Positions 8,250-16,216 of a stretch of 64,000 nt of DNA are shown here, one piece after another. The position numbers were made by a program, and so were the translations under genes. A model generated the notes under the pieces. That model saw nothing but the letters and a program-made list of their open reading frames with translations, ran no database searches and was not told the origin of the DNA. Source of the stretch: a bacterium (lineage in GTDB: Bacteria; Armatimonadota; Fimbriimonadia; Fimbriimonadales; Fimbriimonadaceae); assembly GCA_027483535.1 (NCBI GenBank), contig JAIXUN010000002.1, positions 2,232,001 through 2,296,000 of the forward strand, given 5' to 3'. Positions within the stretch are counted from its first letter, which is position 1, and each line of letters opens with the position of its first letter.

Positions 8250-8570
8250 ATGAAAATTGCAATTTCGGCAACACTTAACGCGCTGTTGGAGGCGGTTCTA
8301 GTGTGGATGTTAGCACGGCTCACTTATGGATCCTTCTGTAGAGGAGCGTTGTCGGATACTCCAATTTTAATAGTCTCGTTCGTTTGCACGATGATATTTG
8401 AGGTTGGCCTTAGAACCTTGCCAAAAAGTGCGGAGGCGAAGCCAGAATCTGTTAGGGTACTTGCAGTCTATGTGTTGACCTCTTTACTGGCCTTTTCTTA
8501 TGCAGTGATCGCATATGTTTACCCCGATTGGTTACATGAGTCAGCATCGGTGACAGTACGACTGCGGTAA
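8250..8570 (+). CDS. Small three-helix membrane protein, candidate immunity protein 1
   Basis: 106 aa with three hydrophobic segments (about residues 9-28, 43-62 and 70-92). No family recognised. It starts 6 bases after the stop of the cassette 1 tip and is the last gene before cassette 2. Its position matches that of the other small genes behind each RHS tip. A membrane immunity protein would suit a tip with membrane-inserting segments. The role is inferred from position only. Confidence 0.6.
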   Translation: MKIAISATLNALLEAVLVWMLARLTYGSFCRGALSDTPILIVSFVCTMIFEVGLRTLPKSAEAKPESVRVLAVYVLTSLLAFSYAVIAYVYPDWLHESASVTVRLR

Positions 8571-8658
8571 TCTTCCTAGCAGACTTTGCTGAAAAGCTCT
8601 TATCGAAACTTTTTCTAAGAATTCTATTTCTGTTAGCCTACTTAGGAGAAGACCTCTA

Positions 8659-9453
8659 ATGCCAATGTCCGTAGTGTATGCAACGGTGAACGGTCGCATG
8701 GTTCAAGAGAACCGTGGTGGAACAATCACCAAATACGTCGCCGATACCCTTGGGAGCGTGATCCAAACCAGGAACGCCTCTGGAATTCAGACTTCCTCCA
8801 CCACATACTGGCCGTACGGAGAAGTAAGAACCAGTTCCGGAACCAACCCCAGCCCTTGGGGATTCTGCGGGATCTGGGGCTATCTGACGGACGCCGCTAC
8901 CCGCCTATACGTGCGAGCGAGGAACTACCGTGCCGACCTGTCGAGGTGGAACACCCTGGACCCTCTCTGGCCGGATGAGAGCGCGTACGGCTACGTGAAC
9001 AACGGCCCCGTGGACCAGAACGATCCCAGCGGGAGGCAGTCAAGAAGGGGTTGTCCCCATCATGGCGGGGAGCCGGGTTGCGTGTTCAACGGTCCTCCAG
9101 GTAGCGAGTCCGATCCCGCCTACTGGCACTGCCAGACGCCGCTCTATGATAGGCCTCCTAGTTGTCTTGAGTGCCTCAACGACATTTACAAGCGGACTGG
9201 TAAGGCGTACAACGGAAAAAGAGGTTTCCCAAACGCCATGCGTCATTGCGTTGGAACGTGCTTGGCGAATCAGGAGTGTGGGCAGTTCTGCTCGTTCCTG
9301 GTGATCCTTCACGAGGTTCAGACGTGGTCCACGGACGACTCCCGAAGAGATCGACACAATAACGACGTGGTACATGGCATCGGACGCATTCGTCCCAAAG
9401 CCGACTGCCACAAGAAGTGTGGGCAGGCATACCGTGAAGGGCGGCTGCGTTGA
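8659..9453 (+). CDS. RHS core with NAxxH/DxHNN Cys-rich tip (cassette 2)
   Basis: 264 aa. The core (about residues 1-125) is nearly identical to cassette 1 up to GTNPSPWGF, then diverges moderately and ends in NDPSGR. The tip has 11 Cys and the motifs N192-A-x2-H-C, LHE, D231-R-H-N-N and CHKKCGQAYREGRL. Related motifs occur in cassettes 4 and 5. No RHS repeats precede it: homology to cassette 1 begins only about 9 bases before the AGGAG site (8644-8648), so this cassette is a true orphan that could only be translated from its own ATG. Overlaps the next gene as TTGA. Confidence 0.82.
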   Translation: MPMSVVYATVNGRMVQENRGGTITKYVADTLGSVIQTRNASGIQTSSTTYWPYGEVRTSSGTNPSPWGFCGIWGYLTDAATRLYVRARNYRADLSRWNTLDPLWPDESAYGYVNNGPVDQNDPSGRQSRRGCPHHGGEPGCVFNGPPGSESDPAYWHCQTPLYDRPPSCLECLNDIYKRTGKAYNGKRGFPNAMRHCVGTCLANQECGQFCSFLVILHEVQTWSTDDSRRDRHNNDVVHGIGRIRPKADCHKKCGQAYREGRLR

Positions 9454-9824
9454 CTAGACCTGGTGTGCCAGCGTTGAAGCGGGCAGGCGGGCTGATGCTG
9501 AGACTGGTTGGTGGCGCCATGCTGGGCGCGGGAACTTATTGTTTCATGGTGTACACTCGGCCCGTACTCATCGCCTCGGACGTTCGGGACTCTGTTATTC
9601 GCGTAGATGGCGAGCCCGTCCTACAGGGTACTGGTTCAATCCTTTTCTACCCCTGGCGCTGGGAGTACACCGTTGAGGTCAACACCCTCCGACAGGTCGT
9701 ACGAGGGAGGATCTATCCCTGGGAGCATGACTCTGACTCCGGTTCAGTCATTGTCGATAAGAGCGGCGTTTCCTTTAACTTGATTTGGCGTGCCACGAGC
9801 GGTGGAGGAACTACGGATCGTTGA
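9450..9824 (+). CDS. Single-pass membrane protein, candidate immunity protein 2
   Basis: 124 aa from a TTG that overlaps the tip stop codon (TTGA). One N-terminal hydrophobic segment (about residues 14-35) is followed by a beta-rich domain of roughly 85 residues (VRDSVIRVDGEPVLQGTG and on) that would lie outside the membrane. No family recognised; the beta-sandwich look recalls PEGA-like domains. Tight overlap with the cassette 2 tip argues for a toxin-immunity pair. An ATG at 9495 is an alternative start but would break into the hydrophobic segment. Confidence 0.6.
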   Translation: MTRPGVPALKRAGGLMLRLVGGAMLGAGTYCFMVYTRPVLIASDVRDSVIRVDGEPVLQGTGSILFYPWRWEYTVEVNTLRQVVRGRIYPWEHDSDSGSVIVDKSGVSFNLIWRATSGGGTTDR

Positions 9825-9844
9825 ACAACGCTGAGTCCAACTAG

Positions 9845-10252
9845 CTATCCATTCCACCCAAGTTCTCGTGCTCGCTTGTACCAGGCTTCGGCGCGGTTGG
9901 TGTCACCCCGGTTCTGTGCGAGTTGCGCCAGTAGGACCGCGCTTTGGGCATAGCCCCGCCGCTGAAGTAGGTCGAGGTGCGAGACCGCTTCCTCTGCTCG
10001 CCCAGAGTTGAGATGCCTCATCGCAAGAAGTCTTCGTGCCTCATCGTTGTCAGGATTACGCAGGGTCGCGTCTTGCCATTGGGGTAGAGGGTCAAGCCCC
10101 GCAGCGTCGCAGAGAGCGCCTACCATCCCCGGCCACATCCCGGTTTGCCCTTGGTGGGCGACTACCCATGCAAGGGCTTCCTCGTCTGCCGCTAGGTCGT
10201 TCTGCTCCAAGGCTGACGCGATGAGTGCGGTGGCCGCTTCATGACGGACCAA
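9845..10252 (-). pseudogene. TPR-like gene fragment, 5' end lost at cassette 3
   Basis: 135 codons, opposite in strand to all cassettes. Helical repeats such as NPDNDEARRLLAMRHLNSGR, HLDLLQRRGYAQSAVLLAQL and NRGDTNRAEAWYKRARELG fit tetratricopeptide/Sel1-like units. The frame opens with a TTG exactly where homology to the RHS repeats of cassette 3 begins (about 10243). The real N-terminus was therefore probably removed when the cassette arrived. Its GC content is higher than that of the tip genes, so it may be a piece of the older chromosome. Confidence 0.55.
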
Positions 10253-10488
10253 CCCGAGTCACGTTCAGCTACGACAACAAAGGGAACACGACGGTTGAAA
10301 ATAGGGGCGGCGTTTCTACAAATTACACTTACAATAGAAGGAACAGAGAGTCGATGATTGTGAACCCAGACGAATCTCGTGAGAGGATGACGTACGACGG
10401 CGACGGTCTACGCCGCCGCAAGCAAACCGCTAGCGGAGTGACCACCTACGTTTGGGATGGTGGCGACTACTTAGGAGAAGTGTTCTAA
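10243..10488 (+). pseudogene. RHS repeat fragment of cassette 3
   Basis: Open frame from GAC at 10243 to the TAA at 10486-10488. It is closely similar to the last 82 codons of the cassette 1 repeat ORF (from DGPTRVTFSYDN to YLGEVF). It has no start codon of its own within the homologous part. The TAA overlaps the ATG of the next ORF (TAATG), exactly as in cassette 1. The left boundary abuts the truncated TPR gene. Confidence 0.75.
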
Positions 10489-11336
10489 TGCCGATGTCTG
10501 TAGTGTATGCAACGGTGAACGGCCGCATGGTTCAAGAGAACCGAGGCGGAACCATCACCAGATACGTCGCCGATACTCTTGGGAGCGTGATCCAAACCAG
10601 AAACGCCTCGGGAGTTCAGACTTCCTCCACCACGTACTGGCCGTACGGTGAAGTAAGAACCAGCACAGGAACCAACCCCAGCCCATGGGGCTTTGTGGGA
10701 ACACTCGGCTACTTCCGAGATGCTCTCAGTAGGCTCTACATCAGAGCCAGATACTACATTGCGAGTATCGGCAGGTGGAACACCGTTGATCCGCTTTGGC
10801 CAGATGAAAGTGCCTATGGGTACGTCAAAAATATTCCAAGCGGCATGGTTGATCCAACGGGACTCAAGCCAGGCAAAGTCCCTAAGAGGCCTACATGGCC
10901 AAGCGGCGGCACAGGATGCTTGTCAGGTCCTCGCCAGCTAGAGCCTTGCGAGGAGATCCTTAACGGTTTAGTTCCTCGAGTTGCAAAACGGGTCGAAAAG
11001 TGTATTATCAATTGCGGTTTGTACGCGCCCGACTGCTGGGCTAAATGTCTTCAAAAAGTTGCCGATTCAAAGGACTGGCCGATATACGCTGAGTATCTTG
11101 CGTGTCTGTTTTCTTCAGGCCTTAACGGGAGCCCAGGAAACCCGTGCAGTGGTTCGGACACCGGGGTAACAGTATGGCGCCAAGAATGTTGCGACATGTG
11201 GTTTATGCAGTGCGTCTTGATAAAGTGTGGACCAGGTGCGAAAGATACATCCTGCTATAAATCCTGTTTAGATGGACATACGCAATGTTACTTAGACGCT
11301 GAAGTAGGCCGAGGAAGAAGAAGAGGACGACAATGA
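10488..11336 (+). CDS. RHS core with 15-Cys tip (cassette 3)
   Basis: 282 aa. The core (about 1-126) is nearly identical to cassette 1 and ends in VDPTGL. The tip has 15 Cys, many in spaced pairs (CIINCGLYAPDCWAKC, ECCDMWFMQC, CYKSCLDGHTQC), and ends in a basic GRGRRRGRQ tail. It lacks the NAxxH and DxHNN motifs of cassettes 2, 4 and 5. Many disulfides are likely if exported. Start is the ATG overlapping the repeat-fragment stop, with AGGAG at 10473-10477. The stop overlaps the next gene as ATGA. Confidence 0.8.
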   Translation: MPMSVVYATVNGRMVQENRGGTITRYVADTLGSVIQTRNASGVQTSSTTYWPYGEVRTSTGTNPSPWGFVGTLGYFRDALSRLYIRARYYIASIGRWNTVDPLWPDESAYGYVKNIPSGMVDPTGLKPGKVPKRPTWPSGGTGCLSGPRQLEPCEEILNGLVPRVAKRVEKCIINCGLYAPDCWAKCLQKVADSKDWPIYAEYLACLFSSGLNGSPGNPCSGSDTGVTVWRQECCDMWFMQCVLIKCGPGAKDTSCYKSCLDGHTQCYLDAEVGRGRRRGRQ

Positions 11337-11821
11337 TTAAATGGCTCATCTTATCAAGTATATTGAATCCGGCTCCAGTTCGGGCTGAAACTATTCCTCC
11401 GATCACAAATGGTTTCGCGGGCATAAAGATTAAAGTGCCAAGTGACTGGCTAACTCTGGAACGTAATCCGGGTGAACTCACTCTTGTTCTACCCAACAAA
11501 AGGTGGGTTGTTATAACGGCTCTATCAAAGGATTCTTCCAGTGGGCGAGAACTTGCTAATTCAAGAATCAAATCATTGACAAATTTTCGTTTAAAATTGC
11601 CTGAAACGGTGAAGGAATGGTCCGTCGGAAAAACTCGATATGCAACTACATGTTTTTCCTCGCGGAGTACTCGAAAAATTAGGCCAACTTCCATTTTAGA
11701 GTTCGACGTCTGGAATGACCGCATTCACGTTAACGGTCGCCTAAATCTCGCCTCGATCGCTGATGTATTGGTTGCGCAGGATTTAGAGTTGATTGCTCGA
11801 TCGGTACGTCTTCCTAATTAG
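11333..11821 (+). CDS. Secreted protein, candidate immunity protein 3
   Basis: 162 aa starting in a 4-base ATGA overlap with the cassette 3 tip. A short signal peptide (LILSSILNPAPVRA) precedes a mature domain beginning ETIPPITNGFAGIKIKVPSD. The mature part looks like a small alpha/beta fold (KIKVPSDWLTLER, ELTLVLPNKRWVVIT) reminiscent of the PsbP/DcrB type, a weak resemblance. No enzyme motif. Export plus direct overlap with a Cys-rich tip makes it a periplasmic immunity candidate. Confidence 0.6.
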   Translation: MIKWLILSSILNPAPVRAETIPPITNGFAGIKIKVPSDWLTLERNPGELTLVLPNKRWVVITALSKDSSSGRELANSRIKSLTNFRLKLPETVKEWSVGKTRYATTCFSSRSTRKIRPTSILEFDVWNDRIHVNGRLNLASIADVLVAQDLELIARSVRLPN

Positions 11822-11904
11822 GAAATGGAGGGAGGTCTGAATCGTCAGAGGACAGTAATATACCTTGACTATTTCCGCAACGCAGTTTAGATGCGTATAA
11901 TCCT

Positions 11905-12072
11905 ATGTTCTGGCCAAGAGTTAAGAGAAGGGAGTCGGTAATTGTGAACTCAGACGGAACTCGTGAGACGATGACGTACGACGGCGATGGCCTTCGCCGC
12001 AGAAAACAAACCGCTAGCGGAGTGACCACCTACGTTTGGGACGGTGGCGACTACTTAGGAGAGGTGTTCTAG
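11905..12072 (+). pseudogene. RHS repeat fragment of cassette 4
   Basis: A 55-codon open frame with an in-frame ATG at 11905. Homology to the cassette 1 repeats begins near RRESVIVNSDG and runs to YLGEVF. It ends with TAG at 12070-12072, where cassettes 1 and 3 have TAA. The TAG overlaps a GTG start (TAGTG), so one base change kept both the stop and a start codon. Upstream of the homologous part the sequence is unrelated. Confidence 0.65.
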
Positions 12073-12992
12073 TGCCGATGTCTGTAGTGTATGCAACGGT
12101 GAACGGTCGCATGGTTCAAGAGAACCGTGGTGGAACCATCACCAAATACGTCGCTGATACTCTTGGGAGTGTTATCCAAACCAGGAATGCCTTGGGAGTT
12201 CAGACTTCCTCCACCACATACTGGCCGTACGGAGAAGTAAGAACCAGCACAGGAAACAACCCTTCTCCCTGGGGCTTTGTGGGAACACTCGGCTATTTCC
12301 GAGATGCCCTCAACAGACTTTACATACGGGCCAGGTACTACATCGCGAATATCGGTAGGTGGAACACTGTTGATCCGCTGTGGCCAGGCGAGTCCGCATT
12401 TAACTACGGGCTCAATGAACCAGTTGTCTACCTAGACCCTAGCGGCCTACAGGTAATCCTTGGAGATCCTGGGACTTTAATAGACGGTTATAAGTGTTGT
12501 CTTGACCAGGCAAAACCCGCTCAGGATGCTGCAGCCAAGTTTTGTAAGCAGTATGGATTAGGACCTCCGGCGGATGGCACACTTTGCAATGCAGTTCAAC
12601 ACTGTATGTGGGCATGTTTGATCGCTAAGTCGTGTGGCACTTTTGGAGGACTTTCGGGTGCAGGATGGGCAAAAGAATGCACTGACCTTCACGAAAGGGA
12701 TGCTCCCTGGTTCTGGAAGACATGCCCAGGCTACCGTCAAATTCCAAAAGACAACAAACCACACCCCCCCACAAGCAAATGCAAGGATTTGTACAATAAT
12801 GCCATCGGGATTAATTGTGGAACTTCAAACGATTGTTACACATGTTGCGTTGCAAATGCTAAGCCAGGAGGCATCGAAGCAATACTTCCACCTGAGAAAC
12901 CTGGCAAGATGCCTCCGGGGTGGCGAAAGCCTCGTTCTGGATGTAAAACGAATCCCGGAAAGGTCATCATTCCCGCTACAGGTCGATATTAG
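12072..12992 (+). CDS. RHS core with NAxxH/DxYNN Cys-rich tip (cassette 4)
   Basis: 306 aa from the GTG in TAGTG; the next ATG is two codons later. The core resembles cassettes 1 and 3 and ends in LDPSGL. The tip has 15 Cys and the motifs N173-A-V-Q-H-C, LHERD, D239-L-Y-N-N-A and CYTCC, arranged as in the cassette 2 and 5 tips. A Pro/Lys-rich C-terminal extension follows. I read it as a divergent member of the same tip family. The next gene starts 1 base after the stop. Confidence 0.82.
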   Translation: MPMSVVYATVNGRMVQENRGGTITKYVADTLGSVIQTRNALGVQTSSTTYWPYGEVRTSTGNNPSPWGFVGTLGYFRDALNRLYIRARYYIANIGRWNTVDPLWPGESAFNYGLNEPVVYLDPSGLQVILGDPGTLIDGYKCCLDQAKPAQDAAAKFCKQYGLGPPADGTLCNAVQHCMWACLIAKSCGTFGGLSGAGWAKECTDLHERDAPWFWKTCPGYRQIPKDNKPHPPTSKCKDLYNNAIGINCGTSNDCYTCCVANAKPGGIEAILPPEKPGKMPPGWRKPRSGCKTNPGKVIIPATGRY

Positions 12993-12993
12993 A

Positions 12994-13302
12994 ATGGCCC
13001 ACCTTAAACGCATCTCCTTGCTTTTAGTATTTCTAGTTCTGAGTTTTGGAGGATGTAACACACATCCACAAGCTTTGGTTCATCTCTACTTTGATAAAGA
13101 CCTAAGTCTTGTGAGTGAGTCCTTCGTTTCAGGACCTGGTCTTGCGTCGATTTACTTATCGGAAGGTATTCACGTTATTCGCTTTAAGCGTAGGGGCGAA
13201 GTGGTGGGGTGCATACTTAATGTCGACAGTGGGGGTGAGGTTTATCTAACCATCGACATAGATGACCTAGCTCCAATTATTAGGGCTGAAGAATCAGAAT
13301 AG
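12994..13302 (+). CDS. Small lipoprotein, candidate immunity protein 4
   Basis: 102 aa. Signal peptide LLLVFLVLSFGGC with a lipobox-type cysteine, then about 80 residues of probable beta structure (ALVHLYFDKDLSLVSE, IHVIRFKRRGEVVG, GEVYLTIDIDD). It starts a single base after the cassette 4 stop. The beta pattern and length resemble candidate immunity protein 2. An immunity lipoprotein displayed in the periplasm would fit an extracytoplasmic toxin. The longer in-frame extension upstream lies inside the tip gene and is not needed. Confidence 0.62.
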   Translation: MAHLKRISLLLVFLVLSFGGCNTHPQALVHLYFDKDLSLVSESFVSGPGLASIYLSEGIHVIRFKRRGEVVGCILNVDSGGEVYLTIDIDDLAPIIRAEESE

Positions 13303-13455
13303 CTTTCTTCTGAACGAAGGTAGGAACAAGGGCGTATGCCGCGTTGAAGAAACGGAAGGTTTAAGAGAAGTGGTGTAAAAGTAACATTAAAGCCTTCGCC
13401 CACACGTTTTACACGATTACTCAATGTCGAAATTTCTAATGCGTTAAGACCACTT

Positions 13456-13711
13456 TTAAGCGCACTGGTCAGTTGAGAAAGTAAGACTGAGCATGGGAAC
13501 CGATCCTCCAGACGTTGCGTTCTCGGGATGACCAGTTCTTTGTTTCAGGCCGTCGCAGAGTTGTAGAAGTTCCTGTGTCCTGTTAGTCATCAGTCTGTCC
13601 TTGTAAGTTATGGGATTTAATCCACCCAGTGCCAGGTGAGGTCTATGTTTGTCGTAGTGGTCTTGGAATTCGGCTAGAACCGTCTGAAGTTCCGCTCCGC
13701 GTGCACACACC
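13456..13711 (-). pseudogene. Transposase C-terminal fragment
   Basis: The minus frame contains EFQDHYDKHRPHLALGGL followed by NPITYKDRL, the typical C-terminal end of IS3/IS481-type DDE transposases (Y-N-x-x-R-P-H-x-x-L-G-x-x-T-P). The catalytic DDE part is absent: the fragment is cut at about 13711, where the 367-bp repeat begins. No terminal inverted repeats could be identified. It marks past transposition next to cassette 4. Confidence 0.65.
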
Positions 13712-14078
13712 TCGAAGCTTCCCGATCGCCGCTCCAATGGAAGAGCAACGTTCTAGCGCCGATCTCGATTGCACTGGACGTCAATGCTCCCGATTCAGCG
13801 TAGGCCGATCTCGCGTTCGAAAACATCCGCGCTGCTTCACCGTCTAAGTAGGCTGGAATGCCGGAGCCTTCAAGGATCGACTTCATCTTCTGCCGGACAA
13901 CCCGGTGCACTTGCCCGGCGTCTCCGGAAAACCGAGGCGCACGTCCGCCACGGCGTCGGCGCAACGTGATCACTCTGCACCCCTCGTCCACCTGAAAGCC
14001 GTTTTTGTTCGCTTTTCCGCACAAAGGCTCACACTTTTGGGCGATACATCGTCCAATCTTTTCAAGTGCATGGTTGAC
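13712..14078. repeat. 367-bp direct repeat, copy A (carries a truncated gene start)
   Basis: Matches 17616-17982 base for base with no gaps and about 18 mismatches counted by eye (about 95% identity), same orientation. On the minus strand it encodes the N-terminal part of the protein whose full version is at 17329-17928. Here the frame runs into the transposase fragment right after HWSGDREAS and is broken. The copies bracket a 3.5-kb segment with the 400-aa gene, cassette 5 and its immunity candidate. Confidence 0.85.
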
Positions 14079-14097
14079 GGATATAGTCGTTGGAAGA

Positions 14098-15300
14098 ATG
14101 GAGAGCCAACCTTGCAAAGAAAAGCTCCAGGCGAACAATAAACTGCCACTGACAACCGATTACCTTTGCAGCCATCTCAGCCAGATTTCTAATGCGGAGA
14201 AAATGGAACTCATTCTCAGATCAATCATCTCAGCACTAGAAGAGATTCCGTGCTCAATTAGACCAGATTGGACCTTTGATGCAGTCGTCGTTGACGAGTA
14301 CGCAAACTTGATAAGAGGAGCTACACGAGTAGGGGACATCTCGATTGGTAGTGAAGCCTGGGCTGTCCCTGAAGACATCGGATACCTGTTTCAAGACATT
14401 AGCTCTGGAACAGCCTTAGTCGGACTAGTAGATGTTGTCATTGCTTATCCTCTCCTACAAGTATTGAGAGCGCTGACTCAAGACGTTGAGGAGGTTGATC
14501 CACATTTATCCAATTATGGAAACTCCTTAGCCCGCATCATTGGCAACGATATTGGCTCAAACGTCTTAGAGAGGTCAAATCCGACCGCCTTGTTCGAACA
14601 TCTACCACTCCTAACAGAGGGGAGTTTCGTTGCTTACGTTCTTTTGTCTCGACGCTCCCCGTACTGGATGCGAGATGCAGAAGCCTGGTTAGTGATTTCA
14701 AGATTTCTATCCCACTTGCTCTGTCTTCAGACTACTGGTATCAATGGTGACTTGAACCGGATAAAGCATGGCTGGTCACCGGTCCAATCCTTTAAGCTTA
14801 CTGAACTTGAAAGAATCACACCATTGAGGATTGCGGGCCTGATTAACCTGTTCCCAAGCTACACCTCACGATGGCGATACGATATTTTGCTCGCTTCAAG
14901 AAAAAACGCAAGGCGTTCTTGGAGTGCGTTTTTAAAGCGGGTGAGCCAAAATGACCCGGACCCGATGGTTCGCTGGGTTGCCTTTGATATTCTTTGTTCG
15001 TCGAAGGTCACGTGGATAAAGGATGTTCCTTGGTTAATAGAAAGCGTCGAGGACACTACACTTCCAACACTTTGGCGAAGGTCCGCTTTTATCGGTTTGA
15101 CAAGACTTGCGCATAAGACCAAGAATCAGACTCTCAAAGAAACCATTCTCAGCCGTCTAGAAATGGTAATGGAATCTGATGCGATGCACAACCCCACTGA
15201 GTTCTTCTATGGCATCGATCCACGATCTGACAAGTCAATAAAACAGATTCCGCCATACCCACGCTATCATGTTCACTATGATCCGGAGCTCTTCGGATAG
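14098..15300 (+). CDS. Helix-rich protein of unknown function between repeat copy A and cassette 5
   Basis: 400 aa from ATG 14098 (GGAAG just upstream). The frame is open further upstream but that part lies in the repeat. No signal peptide. The sequence is rich in Leu/Trp helices, and the C-terminal half (for example DPDPMVRWVAFDILCSSK and WRRSAFIGLTRLAH) resembles HEAT-like repeats. No enzyme motif found. It lies 40 bases before the cassette 5 start. It could be a cytoplasmic immunity protein left from a lost tip or an unrelated cargo gene. Confidence 0.6.
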   Translation: MESQPCKEKLQANNKLPLTTDYLCSHLSQISNAEKMELILRSIISALEEIPCSIRPDWTFDAVVVDEYANLIRGATRVGDISIGSEAWAVPEDIGYLFQDISSGTALVGLVDVVIAYPLLQVLRALTQDVEEVDPHLSNYGNSLARIIGNDIGSNVLERSNPTALFEHLPLLTEGSFVAYVLLSRRSPYWMRDAEAWLVISRFLSHLLCLQTTGINGDLNRIKHGWSPVQSFKLTELERITPLRIAGLINLFPSYTSRWRYDILLASRKNARRSWSAFLKRVSQNDPDPMVRWVAFDILCSSKVTWIKDVPWLIESVEDTTLPTLWRRSAFIGLTRLAHKTKNQTLKETILSRLEMVMESDAMHNPTEFFYGIDPRSDKSIKQIPPYPRYHVHYDPELFG

Positions 15301-15340
15301 AAGCTGTGATTTCGCAAATAACCTCCTTTCGATTCGAAAA

Positions 15341-16216
15341 ATGTTTAAGATGCATGTAACGAACTATGTTTCAGTAAACGGTCGAATGCTCTCTGAAGTC
15401 ACGGATGGTGTGATCCTAAACTACGTTCCAGATCCTCTTGGAAGCATCCACTCGGTGGTGGATCAGACGGCAACGGCGGTGAAGACCATGCGTTACAAAC
15501 CGTACGGAGAAGTGCTCTCTCGCTCTGGAAGCATCTCCGACAGGATGTATCAGTGGGTTGGACCGTATGGCTACAGAGCCACGTTCAACTATGCGAGCTC
15601 CCACTACGTCAGGGCACGGCATTATTCGCAGACGCCGGGAAGCTGGACGACGGTTGATCCAGTTTGGCCGAACCAAAATGGCTACTTGTATTGTGGATCA
15701 AATCCAGCAGGCAATCTAGACCCATCTGGTTATTGTCCGATTCGATGTAAACCGACTGAAGAATGCGTTTATGTTTCAGCACACAACTGCCCGGGTGAGC
15801 CGTATGGTGCAAGGCAGTGTAGACCAAGATCGAAAAGGGACTGTTTCGCCGGACACTTTAGTCATTGCATGTGTGATATAGGAGAGTTTGCAAATCGCTT
15901 GGTTCCGAATCCAACTCAAGCTGGCAGGCAGAATGCGATAGCGCACTACGTTACGGCGTGCATGATTACCGCTTTTTGTCCAAGTTCAGCATTTGACGAG
16001 TGGCAAAGTCGCGAGAGAAAACCAGAATGCATCATCACTCGTAACGCCTGTGATAGCGATAGGCATAACAACGAGATTGGTCGCCGAATTGGCGGGGGAT
16101 TTAAGCAGTGGGGTCCAAGGGGCCTGCAGCTTACTGGCGACGCCTGTGTCGCTGGTTGCACCAAAGCGTGGAATAATGGCCAACTCAAAGAAGATAACAC
16201 ATTTCGTTTGTTTTAA
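15341..16216 (+). CDS. Divergent RHS core with NAxxH/DxHNN Cys-rich tip (cassette 5)
   Basis: 291 aa from ATG 15341 (a second Met three codons on matches the other cassettes better). The core follows the same outline, but its residues differ widely from cassettes 1-4: VNGRMLSEV, YVPDPLGSIHSV, YKPYGEVLS, HYVRARHY, GSWTTVDPVWP and DPSGY. No RHS repeats or AGGAG-10 module precede it. The tip has 14 Cys and N198-A-I-A-H, D240-R-H-N-N and CVAGCTKAWNNGQL, as in cassettes 2 and 4. It is thus an older or independently acquired cassette of the same tip family. Confidence 0.8.
   Translation: MFKMHVTNYVSVNGRMLSEVTDGVILNYVPDPLGSIHSVVDQTATAVKTMRYKPYGEVLSRSGSISDRMYQWVGPYGYRATFNYASSHYVRARHYSQTPGSWTTVDPVWPNQNGYLYCGSNPAGNLDPSGYCPIRCKPTEECVYVSAHNCPGEPYGARQCRPRSKRDCFAGHFSHCMCDIGEFANRLVPNPTQAGRQNAIAHYVTACMITAFCPSSAFDEWQSRERKPECIITRNACDSDRHNNEIGRRIGGGFKQWGPRGLQLTGDACVAGCTKAWNNGQLKEDNTFRLF

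Noticed and set aside
13674-14138. 154-codon frame as an intact gene
   Set aside because: It is the start of the 17329-17928 gene fused by chance to the transposase fragment and sequence past the repeat edge; the real C-terminus is missing.
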